Part shown: positions 41,631 through 56,327 of the stretch, one piece after another
Position numbering within the stretch: position 1 is the first letter of the stretch
How the letters are laid out: every line of letters begins with the position of its first letter
Origin: Datnioides undecimradiatus
Lineage: Eukaryota > Chordata > Actinopteri > Lobotiformes > Datnioididae
Direction of reading: 5' to 3'
Length of the DNA stretch: 64,000 bases
NCBI GenBank assembly: GCA_008933995.1
Contig: WARS01000046.1
Span: 10,926,526-10,990,525 of the forward strand
Notes under the pieces: generated by a model
What the model was told of the DNA's origin: nothing
What the model saw: the letters and a program-made list of their open reading frames with translations, nothing else
The model's database searches: none
Translations under genes and position numbers: made by a program

Positions 41631-41678
41631 TGGAGTGGCTTTTGACATTTTCAAAAGACATTTTCAAAAGCCACTCCA
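41631..41678. repeat. 15-bp perfect inverted repeat with internal duplication
   Basis: The arm TGGAGTGGCTTTTGA (41,631-41,645) is the exact reverse complement of 41,664-41,678, with an 18-base spacer. The spacer repeats a GACATTTTCAAAA unit that also pairs with the arms, giving nested hairpins. This pattern fits a template-switch event during replication. Confidence 0.8.
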
Positions 41679-44399
41679 AGATTTTTCAGACAAGGGAATC
41701 TTTAAGAGATCATTTAGGGTTTAGATCTTGAACCATGGAGGGGTGAAGGTCGGCATACTGAAACCTTTAACGCTGGTACACAAGAAACAGGATACTCATT
41801 GGTACTATCATGTTAATGGGTAACTTCACATTCATCTATTTAAACAGGGGTCAAAAGTCAAGCAAAATAGGATGCTTTCAGAAGCAGGAAACATTTTCTT
41901 ACAAAACAAGATTTATGCTGTCACCGTGATAAAAAATGTTTGATTTCTGGTAAGAATGTGTTCTTGAGCAGGGTGAATGTGGGAAACTGAGAACTTGAGA
42001 GCAGCGTCTTGTGTAACTGCTGAGGTTAGGGTGACAGTCTCGCGAAAGGTCTCTGCCAGCCTGGCATGTAGCCCCCAGGGTATGTGAGTCGCAGTAAGGA
42101 ACAGACATGAGATCAGGCCCCAGTTTTAAAGCCATTCTTTTTTTAAAATGAATTAATTTATTCTTTACTCATCTCTGCTCAGAGATTCATGTGTGTCCAG
42201 ACCAGAAAAAGGAAAATAGCTGTGTGCGTGTGTGTGTGTAAGGTCAGCTTCCCTTCTACGTGCATCGAAAGCGAAGGGTGTGAATTGTGGGTGGTGACGT
42301 CACCGTGTGAAGTCAGGAAATGCTTGAAAGAAGACAAAAAAAATTGTTGTCATGGAAATTGCAGGTTTAGAAGCCTGCTGGTGAGCAAAAACAGTCACAG
42401 TCTGTCAGGCTGAACTCTGAAGATAAACAAAGGCAGGTGAAGGTGAAAGGGTTTTTTAAAAATCCATCTCTGAGCTGCAGTAGTGGCGTAATAATTATGC
42501 TCCAATTTTCCTGAAAAGATCACATTTGGAAGGTATTACATTTGTTTTTCCAATAAGTTACTATAGCAATGTTCAGGGGAGTCACAGTCCAGGAATTCCT
42601 GTGCAGGAATTCTTGCTCTCTATCTCTGTATTTGCTCATGTGGTGTTTGTTCTGTGGCTGGTGATTTGAAGTTTGACCTGTTGCTGTGTTGAAAGCAGCT
42701 CTGTGCATGTGACACGTCCAGCATGAAGGACAGGGACTGGTAGCTAAAGTAGAGATAGACACACAAATGCCACAGCCTGTTATCTCTCCTGAAACTGCTG
42801 CTTCTTTCCAGTTTTATATATATCTTTATTTAGGGAATTAGATGCAACACTTATGGGAATTTCCTTCATTTTCAGAGAGTGCTATCATAATGAAACCCCT
42901 TTATTTGAACAGCTGAGGGCAGTGCCTCCACAGCGTCAAGTATGATCTTGTTTGCTTATGATTTTTTCCATTCCTGACTTTAATTGTGGATGTGGAAATT
43001 CCACAATATGAAATCTACAAACGCATTGCTCTTCTCAGGAGAGGAAATGTGGAAAGAGTTGAGAGCAGTTTGAAATGGCTCCTGACGTTACATCAGCGCT
43101 GAGCCGGTGAATCACACTGCACATGTCAGAGGCCTTTTGTACAGCTGTCACTGCACTCAGCAGCAGATGCACTGCACACACTTGGCTGGTGTCAAATGCT
43201 GTCAGGCTCACCTGTGGCCCTCACTTAAAGGCCACAGGCTTAAGAGGGTTGCATCGCTGCTCTTACTCAACCAGAGAAAATCTATGAATTCGACAAAAAC
43301 ACAGATAAAAACTGCCTCAGAGAGCAGCTGCTAGCATAGAAGTTGCAGACATTAGATCTATTCTGAAGTTGTGGTTTTACACAATACAGTTACTCTGCAA
43401 TCTCATTGATGCAATCACCGTCATCGACAGTCACATCAGGACTTCAGATGTGATTCACTTGAAATGTGTTTCCTACAACAAGCCTCCCAGTGAAAGCAGC
43501 TACGGAAGTGTTGGATTTGAATGAAAGCCTGAGCAGACCTGCTTGGTTTTCTTTCTCGTTCAGGTTTAGGCCCAGAGCGCTGCCATTGTATGTGGCTGGG
43601 TGGGGGTGGACTGGACTATTGTGCAGCTTTTCGAACGGAGTGGTTTCAAACAATACTTTTAAATGCAGCTCACTGGCATTTGTTTACTCAGGCGTTCCTC
43701 TTTGATTTTAATCTCCCTGCAGTTCTTCATACAAGCAAACCAGGAAACCTACAGACAATGTGCATTTCATCATGAAAGAGTCATTTGCTCAAGAATCCGT
43801 ATTTAAAAAGCCTTTAAAGTGTGGCTTATAGGAAATATTCACCTGTTTGCCGGGTGCTGAACCAGCGGTCAATGATGTGTGTCATGCCACTGTAATCTTA
43901 GTGCACTGCTAAATGCAATACATGCACTGATTGTGTTTATATTAACTACAAACTCAAGTGAAAGATACACACACTCATATAGAGAGATCTAGAGCTGCAT
44001 AGAAACACTTTTCATCTTTGCTTTTCTCAGACCTCAGGCAGTTGCTGTCTGTCCCTACCCACAGTTGTTTCCATAGAGCTGGGGAGTTTAGAGAAGGCAT
44101 GCTCACTTTACTTTAAGAGTCAGAGGCCAAGTGAAGCACTCGGAGAGAGCGGCGCCCTCAAGCATTTTCTCATGGTGTTTGTACAAATGTGTCTATGTTT
44201 TTGAAATGTTAGTTTGGTTGGCTGATGTAGAGATGTACACAATGTGTGGAATGAAAAGCGAATAGATACAGAACTTTTCACAGCATTTAGAAAATGCAAC
44301 TGAGGCACACAGACCACCTACAGTGAAGCTTAACCTTAAGTTAACTCCAGTTATGAATTTTGAGGTGACATACTTCACCTTATATTTACTATTTATTTA

Positions 44400-44790
44400 A
44401 GATTTAGGGTATAGTTTGATATATTGGCATACAGGCGTCCTGGTGGAGATTCAGGTGAAAATTATTATTAGTTCTGTTATATTTGTTTATTAAATATAAA
44501 GCTACATCAAGAAGCTGGTTAGCTTAGTATAGCACAAAGACTGGAAACAGGAGGAAACTGTTAGCCTGGCTCTGTCCAAAATCTGTCCTATACCGCTCTG
44601 TTGCTAAAATCAGCCCCTCTATTGCTCATAGGATAACGAATTATGTCATATTTGTTTAATTCAAAACCACAAAAAACATTAAAAATGACATTTACTGTTT
44701 TACTCTGGTTTATGTGCTGTCTTTTAGCAGTTAGCAGTAACTTCCTAGGGTGTCCAATGGTTGCCTGGCAACTGCTCCAGGCCAAGAATA
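44400..44790 (+). repeat. Dispersed fish repeat
   Basis: It contains GGTTAGCTTAGTATAGCAC, AAAGACTGGAAACAGGAGG and AACTGTTAGCCTGGCTCTG, and later GGTTTATGTGCTG and GGTTGCCTGGCAACTGCT. These blocks, in this order, are known to me as a very common non-autonomous repeat of fish genomes. The class is not assigned, no coding capacity is seen, and the ends are approximate. Confidence 0.6.
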
Positions 44791-46754
44791 ATTCCAGCAG
44801 ATGTATGAAGGTTAAATTGTAATATTTACACTAGATACTTTGTTGGAAATTAACAAACAAGATATGACACGTTAACACTGTGTTTATTATTATAACTGAT
44901 TATTATATTCATTTGTTGAGATAGATATAACATTTTGATCAAACTGCGCTCTGCAGAGAAAACTTTCATAAAGTGAGGTCTTTATGTGTTTGTCATGAAC
45001 TGTTGGCATGAATCTAACCTTTTTTTAGGAAATGCATATAAACTAAAAAAAAAAGACTGCAGACATAACATGTGTCTACCACACTGGAAATTCATAAGAA
45101 AAGTGACCAACATAATAACTGAAAATCTTCAATGCATGATCAAAGTCATTGCTCATCACCTTCAAACCTGATGTTCAAAATGTGGACACTGTTATATTTT
45201 ACATTACGGCGACTGAGCTGTCCTGCCCCTGCCTTTACCACTGTCAGGCTGCACTACCTCCAGATGTTTTCCAACCCAGGGCAGTGCATCCTCCAGTTGC
45301 CATGGGCAACAGGACCTAAAATTGTTGTGCACCTCAAGCACACCTGTCTGCCTAATATCTTAATCCAACCAATTCTTGTTCAGATCATCAGATCAGGATC
45401 GGGTTCACCCTAGGATTGCTTTTGTTTTACACCTTTTTCTAAACCACTGTCTTTTGATTGAATGATTAACTGCAGTCGCCTTCACAGGCATTTCCCGTCC
45501 AACAACTATTGACAGACACAAAGGGACTTTAGGACCGGCTGGATGGGCCGCAGCTACAGCTCAGACAGTCTCAGTGCCTCGGTTGTCATGGGGCCCGTTT
45601 AAACAGTGTCATAAACGCAGCATTCAGAGTGACATTCAGCTTCCAGGCTGTTGTAAGCTCCTCAGAATCTGTCGCACATTGCGTTTCCCTTCGCCATGGA
45701 CAATGTGCTAATAATTACAGGGAGCCTGAGGCCTGTGTTTGTGTTTGGCGGAGAAGTTGTGCAATGGGAGGGATGTGTGCAACAGCAATGATTCTCACAG
45801 ATGTAATTAATGGAGAAATTAAAGTATTGCTTTACGCATCCTTAAGAAAGAGTACAGTTTTAACAGAATCTGCTAATCTTTATCGTTGTCTTGAAAAATG
45901 GAAAACAAGAGCAAGTAGGGAGACCTTACACTTATGTAAAACTTGGGTACACAGGATTTCACTGTGCTTTTCTCACTATGTATTTAATCTACAACTTGTG
46001 CTTCAGGAACTGGAACCAAATCTCTCATATAGTAAACTAACAAGTGAACAGGAGGTCAGCACTAAGAAGAAGTGGAAATAATTAGTTTATGCTTTAACAG
46101 ATAACAGCTGAGTAAATAGCAGGAAGCTACATGATTTTCTTATTAGGCAGATTTTTTTGGCTCTGTACATAAAGACCTAACCTGAAGAGTAAACCGTGGC
46201 TTTCGTTTCTGACAGGAAGTGACATATGCTGCAACCTTCCTGTGTGACACACGGCACATTACAACAACAGATGGACACTTTGAGATAAAAAACAAGATTA
46301 ACTGGGTAATAGTGAGAAGTGCAACTGACTGGTCTGTCTGAGCCTAAAATAAAACAGGCAAAACACGGTTTAAGTATTGTTATTCTGAGGTAAATGATGT
46401 GTCTGTTGAACAGCACTGTAATTATCTGGACTGACTTTCTGCTGTGAAACTCAGACATTGTACAGCAGAAACCCTGACTGCTTTGAATATGACTTTGGCC
46501 AAGAGGAGTGGAATCAGCTTACTTAAATCACACAAATCCCTGCTTATTTCTCAGATCATTCCCTACTGTTACTCTTGAGCGATGATAAAACAATCAACGA
46601 ATGTCACTATGCCTTAACACATTCTTTAAAAGCCGTGGTGATAAAACCTGTTGAAGCTAGGTCAAAGGCTGCCCCTCACACATTGTGTAATTATTAATAG
46701 GTCTGCTGTGGAAAACTGTCAGACTGAACAGGGAGCCAATTACTCTAAATGTCG

Positions 46755-46776
46755 CTCTCTCTCTCTCTCTCTCTCT
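46755..46776. repeat. (TC)n microsatellite
   Basis: Eleven uninterrupted CT units. Confidence 0.9.
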
Positions 46777-49680
46777 GGTGCCTGTTGGCTACCTCCCATT
46801 TACACAAACACAGAAATAGAGTCACCAATACAACTTTCATCCCTAAATAACACACAACACAAAATCCCAAAATAACCCACCACACACAGCCTCCCCACCA
46901 GCTCTCATTAATGACCCGTCTGAGGAGCCATCTGCTTTCGTGCAAAGCACTCGGCGCAGCTCACACCGGCAGCTGTGTGCGTAGCCTATGTGCTCGGGTC
47001 GTGTACATGTATGGCAGGTTGCTGGCAGGTGCTCTGTTGAGCTCAGTGATTTGTGAAAGGGTGTCTCAGCTCACAAGTCAGTGTTTAAAACTGAGCTGCA
47101 GTTGTCCAACAGAAAGGGCCTAATGATGTAGGACAACGTCTGTTTCTCTGAAGATGAGTTTGTGCCACCGTGCTTTGTGAATTAGGTCATAGTGATGGTT
47201 CTGCTTGCAAGTACTGAATATATTCAGTCCATGGTCCATTTCTGACTGTTATCTGGCTCAGATGTTGTTTCAGTGAGGTCCTCGAGTGACTTCCCTGTCT
47301 CCTGCTTCTCACATGATCTCACGTCATCTTTTCTTGTCTTGCTCAATGATGTGCTAAATCTCAAAACACCATTGTGTGCAATCGAGTTGCCCCCAATTCA
47401 GCACATATTTCAAAACGACTGAAATAAAAAATGTTGAAGCTCTACTGCATACAATCTACATGCCTGCGCCTAAAGGTTAAAACTCTTATCTACTGTACAT
47501 ACAATCAATTGCCACAGTTCATAATGCCATTCATTTTCAGTGTTTTGCAACAAACCTGCTTGTGTATGCAATTAGTCTTCCCTGTAGGGAGCACAAATCA
47601 CTAGTGGAGCCTGTTGTGTCTCAGTGCCCATAGAGAATGGGAATATGCTGAGCCATCTGCAGTATTATGCTTGCTCTATGTAGGAGTCTGCCTCTTCATC
47701 AAGAAAGGGGTGTATGGTGTGTCTTACACACACACACAGACACACGCCCAGCAGGCATGTGTGCACTCGTGCATCACAGGTAGGACACTGCTTTTTTGTT
47801 ACAAGCAACGCCTTGTGCATTTCCAAAAGCACACAGTGGGGCTCACATATTAGAGATCACATTATGATTGCTATTAAATTGATTTAATTTAACCATATGT
47901 GTTACATCCAAAAGTCCTCTGCTACACAGCTTTAACTACAGAAAGGGGAGACAGGCTAGTTGAATAACAGAAATACCTTTTCTTTGTTTGCTCTTGTCTC
48001 CATGGCAACATTGACAAAGACTCAGCAGCAGATGGCTGCTGTTCATCTAAGTGGTTTAAATTGACTGTCTTGACTCCCATCCCTTACTTATCGTTCTTCT
48101 ACCAAATATATGTTTCTATCGTTCAAATCACCACCAATTAGATCCAGATTGAGGCCAGCTGGCCCAGAGGCGTCTTCACGTCACTGATGCTCTCACGTTC
48201 TGGGTATGAAACAATCCAGAAGTCACATTTATTATGGATTCATATCTGATGGTGTGCAGTTTGGGAAACAGGTTTTCAGTGAAGACATTAGCGGCATGCA
48301 ATTCGGCATAGAGCAAGTGTGTGTTTAAAAAGTTCTCAAATCTATTCATCTAGTCTGTTTTTAATCATGTGACTTATTTAGTAGTTCATTTTGTTGTTAT
48401 TACATGTATATATATGTTTACAGTTTGTAAATAGATGGTTATATTTGCGCATATTGGGACAGGGTTTTATTTAGAGCAAATAAGAATAGATTTACTCCAA
48501 AAAGGCCATTTTTTTATGACTGTTCTCCATGAGCATGCCCTCATAAATGATGAGTGGCTACCCCTTCTACTACGCTTTGCTTGACTTGAACTGCAGCTTG
48601 CCAAAAGCTGCATAATGATAGCAGAGGTAATGCATTCCACATGTTCACAATTAGGCATACAATCTGATCTGTGATTTGCTCACCAAATATGGTTTCTAGA
48701 TGACTTTTGTGATGCAGTAGGGTTGTTCACCACTACGCACACTGCAGCACAAATTCCACTTTAATTTGGCTGTTTAGATCTCTTACGTTCATGCCGCTGA
48801 CATAAATGTCAAAGCAAGCTGCCATAAATGGAGATTTTAAATCTTTAGGCACTGCTGGCTGACTGCGTTGAACTACTGTACGGTGTTTGTATGTCAATAC
48901 TACTGCATATTCTGTGAACTGTGAATACTAATCAACAGCAGCAGCAGCAACAAGATGTGCAAGCCAGCTGAGACCTCATGCTGTGATTTAACTCATGATA
49001 ATTTGTCTGACTGATGGGGCCATCAAAGAACAAAGTGGATGTCAATCACAAGTGCCATGTCCAATTTTTTTTTTTTATCAATCTCATCAGTTTTACTTGG
49101 ATTTGGGTGAGAGGACAGATGACATCATGAGGAGACAGCCTCTCTATAAACAGTTTTGTTGCCCATTTGAAAGAGTTAGCTCTGTAATGACAAGCATCTG
49201 CCCTCCTAAGTATCCTTGAGTAGGCTGATGAATCCCTCCCACCGTTATGCTGCTGAAATTCTCCTCTGGGGATTAATGAAGCTCTACATAATCATTAAAT
49301 ATTCTGTATTAGATACAGATGATTACCTGACACAGAGTGGGTTTTATTCGTTCAGAGCATTCTTTACATTGTAAATTCCATTGTAGACAAGACTGAGTAA
49401 ATAATCCCCACAGTGCAAACTGGATTCTTGCCCTGCTGATTAATTATTATGGCAATAAACAACATAAATTAAGGGGAGCAGTGGAGATTCCCCATGCATG
49501 ATGGATACCGGACATATTTTCTAGTTTAATGCTGAAATTCATCCAAACAACAACAGAGAGAAAAGAGGAAAAGAGACAGTGAAAATGTTATAAAGAGAGA
49601 GACTGAGAGAGAGAGAGACAGAGAGTGAGGAGGGTGTGACCTTAATCCCAGAGTGGGAGAGAAAAACACTGAAACATGTG

Positions 49681-49681
<1 letters not shown>

Positions 49682-49716
<35 letters not shown>
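49682..49716. repeat. (AC)n microsatellite
   Basis: About 17 AC units, followed by further interrupted CA-rich sequence to about 49,740. A (GA)-rich tract lies 60 bases upstream. Confidence 0.9.
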
Positions 49717-49719
<3 letters not shown>

Positions 49720-51553
49720 TCACACACAGACACACGCACATCTGGTCTATCCAGTTTCTACTTTGTATCTCATAAGAAAAATATGTTGGAGGTTAAACTT
49801 CCGATTCACACAGAGAAACTTGTGTACTATTGTATTCCTTTCTGAGATGAGTCAGCACTCCACTTGGTTGATTAATCACCCAGCAACTACAGTGAACTGT
49901 CATTGCCCGAATAAGGGTGTGGCTCTTTGCTTTGCTTTATGCTGGAACCCATTCATGAGTCATCAGCTCTTCAAGTGTCATCAATAGTCTCCATGTAGTT
50001 AAAGCACCTTTGCAAATGTGCGAGAGGCTGTGTCCACCCCCCTTTTGAATTTGTTATCATATCACTGAGGTAACATCTATAAATTTGCACAGGCAAATGG
50101 TTTAATGACACCGACATATCCAACATCACCACACACTGTGGTGTAACATGCAGAATACTGCATGGCGCCACTGTGCTTTACTCTGCATGCAAGCCACTAC
50201 TTGTCACACCACCCTGCCAGAACATGAAGTAGGCTACTGTCCCAGATGAAGGCAGCCATGCCGCTGTGCAGATTCTGTTACTGACACCCCAGCACTGCGT
50301 TCTGTCCAAAATGCCTAGAGCGAAGTCTTTGCTTTCTGTCTCATCAAATAACAATGAACAAGAAAGCAGGTTGTTGGAGGAAAATGTGCCAAGTATGTGG
50401 CAAGGCAAATAGACCTGAAGTTTAGGTCTCCCATTCATTCTTATCAGTCTAAACATTTAAATCCCCAAATAGGAAGCACACATAGTAAAATTCAAATATA
50501 GTTTGTGTTAATGGACCAATGCACAGGTGGAAGTGATGTTTACACACAGAGATTAGTGTAAGTAGTCACACTTGACTAACTCCATCGACTGTCAAGTTGT
50601 ACTTTGCAACTGAAGTGCACTGCCCTCATGTGGTCACAGTATGATGAGTAAGTGCATAGACGCCACTCTTTGTGTTCGTGTGTGTGTGTGCGAGAGAGAG
50701 AGGGGGTAGAGAAAGAGAGAGACATAGAAGTGTGGGCTCCAGTCTAGCCTATATCTGTCTCCAAACTCCCACATGAAATGCAGACAACAAGCAAAGAAGG
50801 TGTCTAGTCTGGGGCGCAGTGGTGACCCACATCCCTGCTACACCACACCCCCCGAAGCATCTCATTACGTCAGACTTCATAATCACCCACGAGATCACAG
50901 CTATATGATTTCCATACATAATATCAAAATGGCCTGGTCTTTTACTTTAAATGTGTCAGTACGCCTCTGCGTGCCAGGGGATGTGGGCACTTCCTCTGGA
51001 TTTCGAAATGCCTCATTTTATTCTATCAGCGGGAGCCAGCGTCTCATCAAGGGTGCATCCATTTGGGATTCCAGAGGGAGTGGTACATGCTTATATGCAT
51101 TTGCATATTGAATTGTGAATACACCAATTTACTCGTTGCCACTTGTATAAAGTTACTGTATTTTAAAAACCAAAAAAACACGTACATGTCAATTTTGGAG
51201 CTTTTGTTTGGACTATTTTAGATACGTTTTATACAACCACCCCTGCAAAATATGGTACGCCCCACTCCCTGCCGTTAGCCGTTGTTGTATCCTATGCTAC
51301 TGAACAGATATGTTGCGATACTAACTAGCCACGCACTGGCATTAAAGCCTGGAAAAGATGCGCCTTCACGGGATTAAAACAGTAAAACAAACAACGAGAA
51401 GTCTGGAAAAACTTTGCCCAACTGTGTCCAAACTTTGATAGACTACAACCCAAATCACTTCCCCACAGTTTGGAGTGTGTTAGCATTGTTTTATCCCACC
51501 ACTGTTGCCGTTGGACGCGTCTTTTTTTTTTTCTTCTGGAGCAGTCCAATCTG

Positions 51554-54500
51554 ATGAATTCACCGAAAAAAGACGGAGATGATGATGTGCCCGTTAAAGA
51601 CCCGGTAAAATACGGCGAATTGGTCATTTTGGGGTAAGTAAAGCGATAGTATAGGTCTGAGACACGCTCCAGAGGCAAATTAACGTTGAATATGTAGCGG
51701 CAGCATCAGCACAATAAACCCCCAGATGACGTGTGAGTTCAGCTTTAATCCACTGCTCTTAGAAAAGCTACACTCTTTACCGCCGTTTTTAGGATGGAAA
51801 AACACAATAGTGACACGCTGTAGCCCGTTTTCCATTTATTACACACTGCCGTCGTATAGCACCGGTGTGTAGCTGTGTTGTAATGTTACAAACTAACTTT
51901 GTGTACCGTATGAAGGCATATTTTCTGATAACTGTGCCGCTGTGTTGTTTCTACATCATGTATGGTGCTTTTGAGTGCAAAAGGTGTACAATATGCTCTA
52001 GTCCTGGCACGTAAGGCTACTACGGATGTAGCCGCTTTTTCATCAATGGTTGTAGTAGGGGTAAGGCTGCTCAGGCTGCAAATCCCAATGATGTCATACT
52101 ATGCTGGATCTGAGATTGCTAAAAGCGGGACTGGAGATGATATTGTCTGTAACATGCATGCATCTTGCTCATATAATTTAGTCATACAGCCTGCTCTATT
52201 ACTAATGAACACACGTCGCAGCCAGATGACCATCCATACTAAGGAAGGAGGAGAAGGAGGTGGAGAAAAGCCCCTCTACATCACCAGCACACACAGTAGG
52301 CAGGATGTGCTGATGACAGCCACCAGCTTCCACAGCATTTCCACCCCTGCAGCTCCACCACACTGTGCAGGGTCTGCAGGGACCAGAAATGCCACAACAC
52401 ACACACAGTCATATCCAGGCTTACACAGGCCTCCCTCTTGCCCTGCAGAGCTTCCTGTGTATGCCAAAGATAACTGACCTAATGGCCTATCTCTTCCCCT
52501 CTGGCTGAACATGGAGTGAGGGGGCTGTAGCCCGCCTGCATCAGAATACTGATTAGTCGCCCTCCTTGTCATCTGATTGCTAGAACAGAGCAGTCCTTTC
52601 AGAATAAGGAAGTCATCATTTAATGCCTGTTCCACTGTTTATCCATGCAACTTAAACACAAGCATGCGTCGTGATGCATAATGGGTCTCATCAAGGGGTG
52701 AAATGCATTAGTATCAGATCACTTTAAAAGTGTAGTGGCTTAGGTGTGGTTTGATCTTGTTCTGCTTGAGTGATAGCCACAGGCTTGCAGGCTATTATGG
52801 GCATCATCTCTGTGGTTTAGAACAAGGGCTGAGTGATATGTGAAAAGTGGCTGCTGCTATAACTGAAAGACCGTCTTCCCTTATTGCTGTCATTTTGTTA
52901 TATAACACGATTTACAGCATGGTAAAATGTCCCAATCTGATTTCATTGGTAGATGACACACCATTAATGTCAACATTAATGTTATTAAATAGACAATCCC
53001 ATATCCAGATCAGTGGGATTCACAGGGATTCAGGCCCATGACCAGTTTATCTGTCCCCAAACATGCATAGAGTGTCAGAACAGGCTGTTTTTTGTACCAC
53101 TTCCTGTCAGGTATCACATTTTTTTTCCTGGCCTGTTTTGTGCAAAGTGTGGTTTAACTTTGCATCTGTCAGGCTTGATGATCACATGCCCCATGTGGTC
53201 GATGCCTGCTTCACTGCAGGCCATGTGATCTTTGCAGTGGCTGCCTGCCCATCGCTCATTGCCTTAGTTAGCCCGGACACCATGTACAGAGCTGTCCAGC
53301 AGCCCGGCAAAGCTCAGCTCACTCATAACCTACTCCCATCACTATGCAGTCACCCTCCTGCTCCTCTGTATTTATCTTTCCCACACCTTTTTATCTCACC
53401 CGTAACCCCTCTTAACACCATCTCTGTCGCATTCCTCCATCTCTCACCCAGTCCCTTCCCAGCCAGCCTCCCAGTGTTTTGCTGAGTGTTGACTTTCGCA
53501 GAGGCAGGCCTCCTTGGTGGCTTGCTCTCAACGAAAATAAACCAAGTGTCGAGGGGCAGAAGGAGTGAATATTTTATACCGTGCTTTATGATGTACGCAT
53601 ATGTGTGACGCAGGCCAGGAGCGCCCAGGCAAACTGTACTTTGTGGGGCTGCTCCTCCTCTGGCCTTTCCTCTTGACCCTGTGCTCAGCCTCGTTTCTCA
53701 GCTTACTCTGTTCCACTGTCTCTCTGCACCCTGCCCTTTCCTTCATTTCATTCATTTAGCTTTAGCTGTCTGTCTGGAAAATTCCTGATAGCTTCTGACT
53801 TCTTTTCTCTCTCTGTCTCTGTCAAGGCGCTGGCTACCTTTTCTCTTTCCATAAGCTGATTTTTCCTTCTGTGTCCTCTTATCCTTGGTCCCATTTCACA
53901 TTTTCTGCCTTTTACCCAGAGCCCTCAGAAGCTTGTTGTCGCATGTCTTCTTTCACTGACCCAGTCCTTCTCTTCTCAGCCAGGGTCCAGTTTGAACTGA
54001 CAGGCAGGACGAGGTCTGGGTGACTCAGTGCTACCTGAGCAACGCAACATAATCATTCAGTTTACTTAATGTACTGTCTGCCCTGATCTAACCTCAGGGT
54101 TGAGAACCATAGAAATGAATTTTGGTCAAGAGATTCATGGAAGTCTTGTTCATTAAAAATACACAATGTCAACAAACTTCTCTTCCTTACAAATCCAGAA
54201 AACTATTTACTATTACTAGAGCTTTCACTGAAATTCTATAAATGTAGAGCAAGACCTTTCACCTTTTACTACAATTCAGTTCAGAAATGTTGATGAGTGG
54301 CCTGGTTTCTGTCTTCCTTAACTCCTAATCCAGATAGATTTGGGTTATTTCAATAAATTCTAAGGAAGATACCACAAAAGATTTATGAACTGTCATTATG
54401 AACTGTCATCCTCTATATGTGAACATATTACACTTATCCATAAATGTCTCTCACCGCCTGTAGAGCTGGTTTGTGTGATCTCCAGTATTTAACCATAGCT

Positions 54501-56267
54501 GATGGGTGTGTGCCAGTGTGAAGGATGTGACAACGAGACACCTTTACACTGTGATTTTACTAAAAAATAAGCCCACTAACACATACCTCATCAAAATCAG
54601 TGTTCAATCAATAGTATGGCTGTTCAGAATGGCTTGTTCTGCCAGTTATTTGTATGGTTATTAATGTAAAAGAAATTAAAAATTCTGCGTCACTGTGTTT
54701 TTTTTTTATCAGGACTGCAGTTAAGGATTGTTTTTATCATCAGTGTATCTGTTGACGATCAGAGACCCTATGTAATATCACAAAAACAGCCGCCCACTAC
54801 AAGTCACCAGAGCCCAGCGACGTCTTGTTGACCAGCAGCAAAACAGCCTGAAGTGTTTATTTTGTGAAATGAAGAAATGTGAGGACATTTTTTTGCATCA
54901 GAAAATCTGTGAACAGACCAGCAGATTATTGGCATTTTCATTTTATGAAGTAATTAATGCACCATTTTTCAAAATTGCCATCGATTGGTTTCTTTATGAG
55001 AGGCTGCTTGATGAATCAATCATGGCTTCTGCTGTATTGTTTGAACACTGTCAAAGCACAGGCAGCGGTTTCTTCAGTCCCTGCTGCAAGGCTACTAGTG
55101 ACAGACCAGAACAGAGCCAAAACCAGATACCCTCTGATCTGATCAAGACTGAAGGCCAGCAAAGGCACTTATTGTCCCTCACAAAGTCTTCCTGCCCTCA
55201 GGGTATCCTCTGAATACTTTTTGGCCAGGACCATGCCCTGCTGATAAGTTAAAAGCCTAAAACCAGCATTATTACATTCTGCGTGAACCCAAAAGACGAT
55301 AAACAGTCTACCAGAACTTTCGTCAGCAGACCAGTTTTAACATCGTGTCTCACTGACTTTCATTAAAACATGAAAACTGAGATGATCTTCTCAAAAAAGG
55401 TTGATATTGAATTATAAAACACTCGAGGTCTAGAATACATTATTTACCACTCTCATGAGCAGAAGCTGGATTTCCACGTGTTTGGATTAATGAACACAAA
55501 CCTTCAAAGTAGGGTCCAGAATCCTCAACCAGAGCACTCACTATACAGCTATATGGTTAATGTTGCTGTGCCATGATGTTGTGCACATGATCCTGTCCTG
55601 CTGAAAATGCCGCAAAAGGAATTTAGAGAGTTTGCTTCTTTTCAGTAACCATCAGCCTCCAGTACAGGCTGAGTGAGTGAGATCAAGTGGTGGTTGTCTT
55701 TTTTTATTGAGGTTCAGCTGTTTAATGTGACTCACAAACGGCCAAGTGTGCAGCTCGAATTCGTTTCAGAGGAATCTGCCGTAATGCAGCCGTAAAGATG
55801 CACAAAATCACTTGAGCTCACACTCTAATTGCAGCTTTTCTTCAGACGTCTTGGCAGCATCGGTGACGTTTTATTTATAGTTTTAGTAGTTTCCCCACAA
55901 GTGATAACAGATTATAAACACAGTATGCAAACACTGAGATGACAAGTGTTTTCCCCAGTCATTAGGCTTTCCCAGTAAAGCTCAACAAACTTGTACAAAC
56001 ACATGTGAACCCCTGTATATGCCATCTTTGAGTCTGAGTTGTATTCCAGTCTAGTCTAGATCAGTCGGAGTGTGACGTGCCTGTGTCCACTCTCAGATAT
56101 TTATCCTGTGCTTGTTTTTGTTTGTCTTTCTCCAGGTACAATGGCTCTCTTCCAAGCGGAGACCGTGGGCGCAGAAAGAGCCGCTTCGCTCTGTACCGAA
56201 GGGCCAAGGCCAACGGCGTCAAACCCAGCGCTGTACACATCCTCAACACACCACAGGACAGCAAGGT

Positions 56268-56327
<60 letters not shown>

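Larger units (their letters stand above)
41316..51553. other. Gene-free spacer between arf6 and peli2
   Basis: About 10 kb without a recognised exon; open frames up to 150 codons (45,629-46,081, plus) have no homology I know. Contents: an inverted repeat at 41,631-41,678, a dispersed repeat at about 44,400-44,790, (TC)n at 46,755-46,776, (GA)-rich sequence at 49,590-49,626, and (AC)n at 49,682-49,716. The last 300 bases are the peli2 upstream region, with no TATA box seen. Confidence 0.5.

Noticed and set aside
45629-46081. 150-codon open frame between arf6 and peli2
   Set aside because: No domain or family match that I know, no convincing context, and a composition like the surrounding non-coding DNA.
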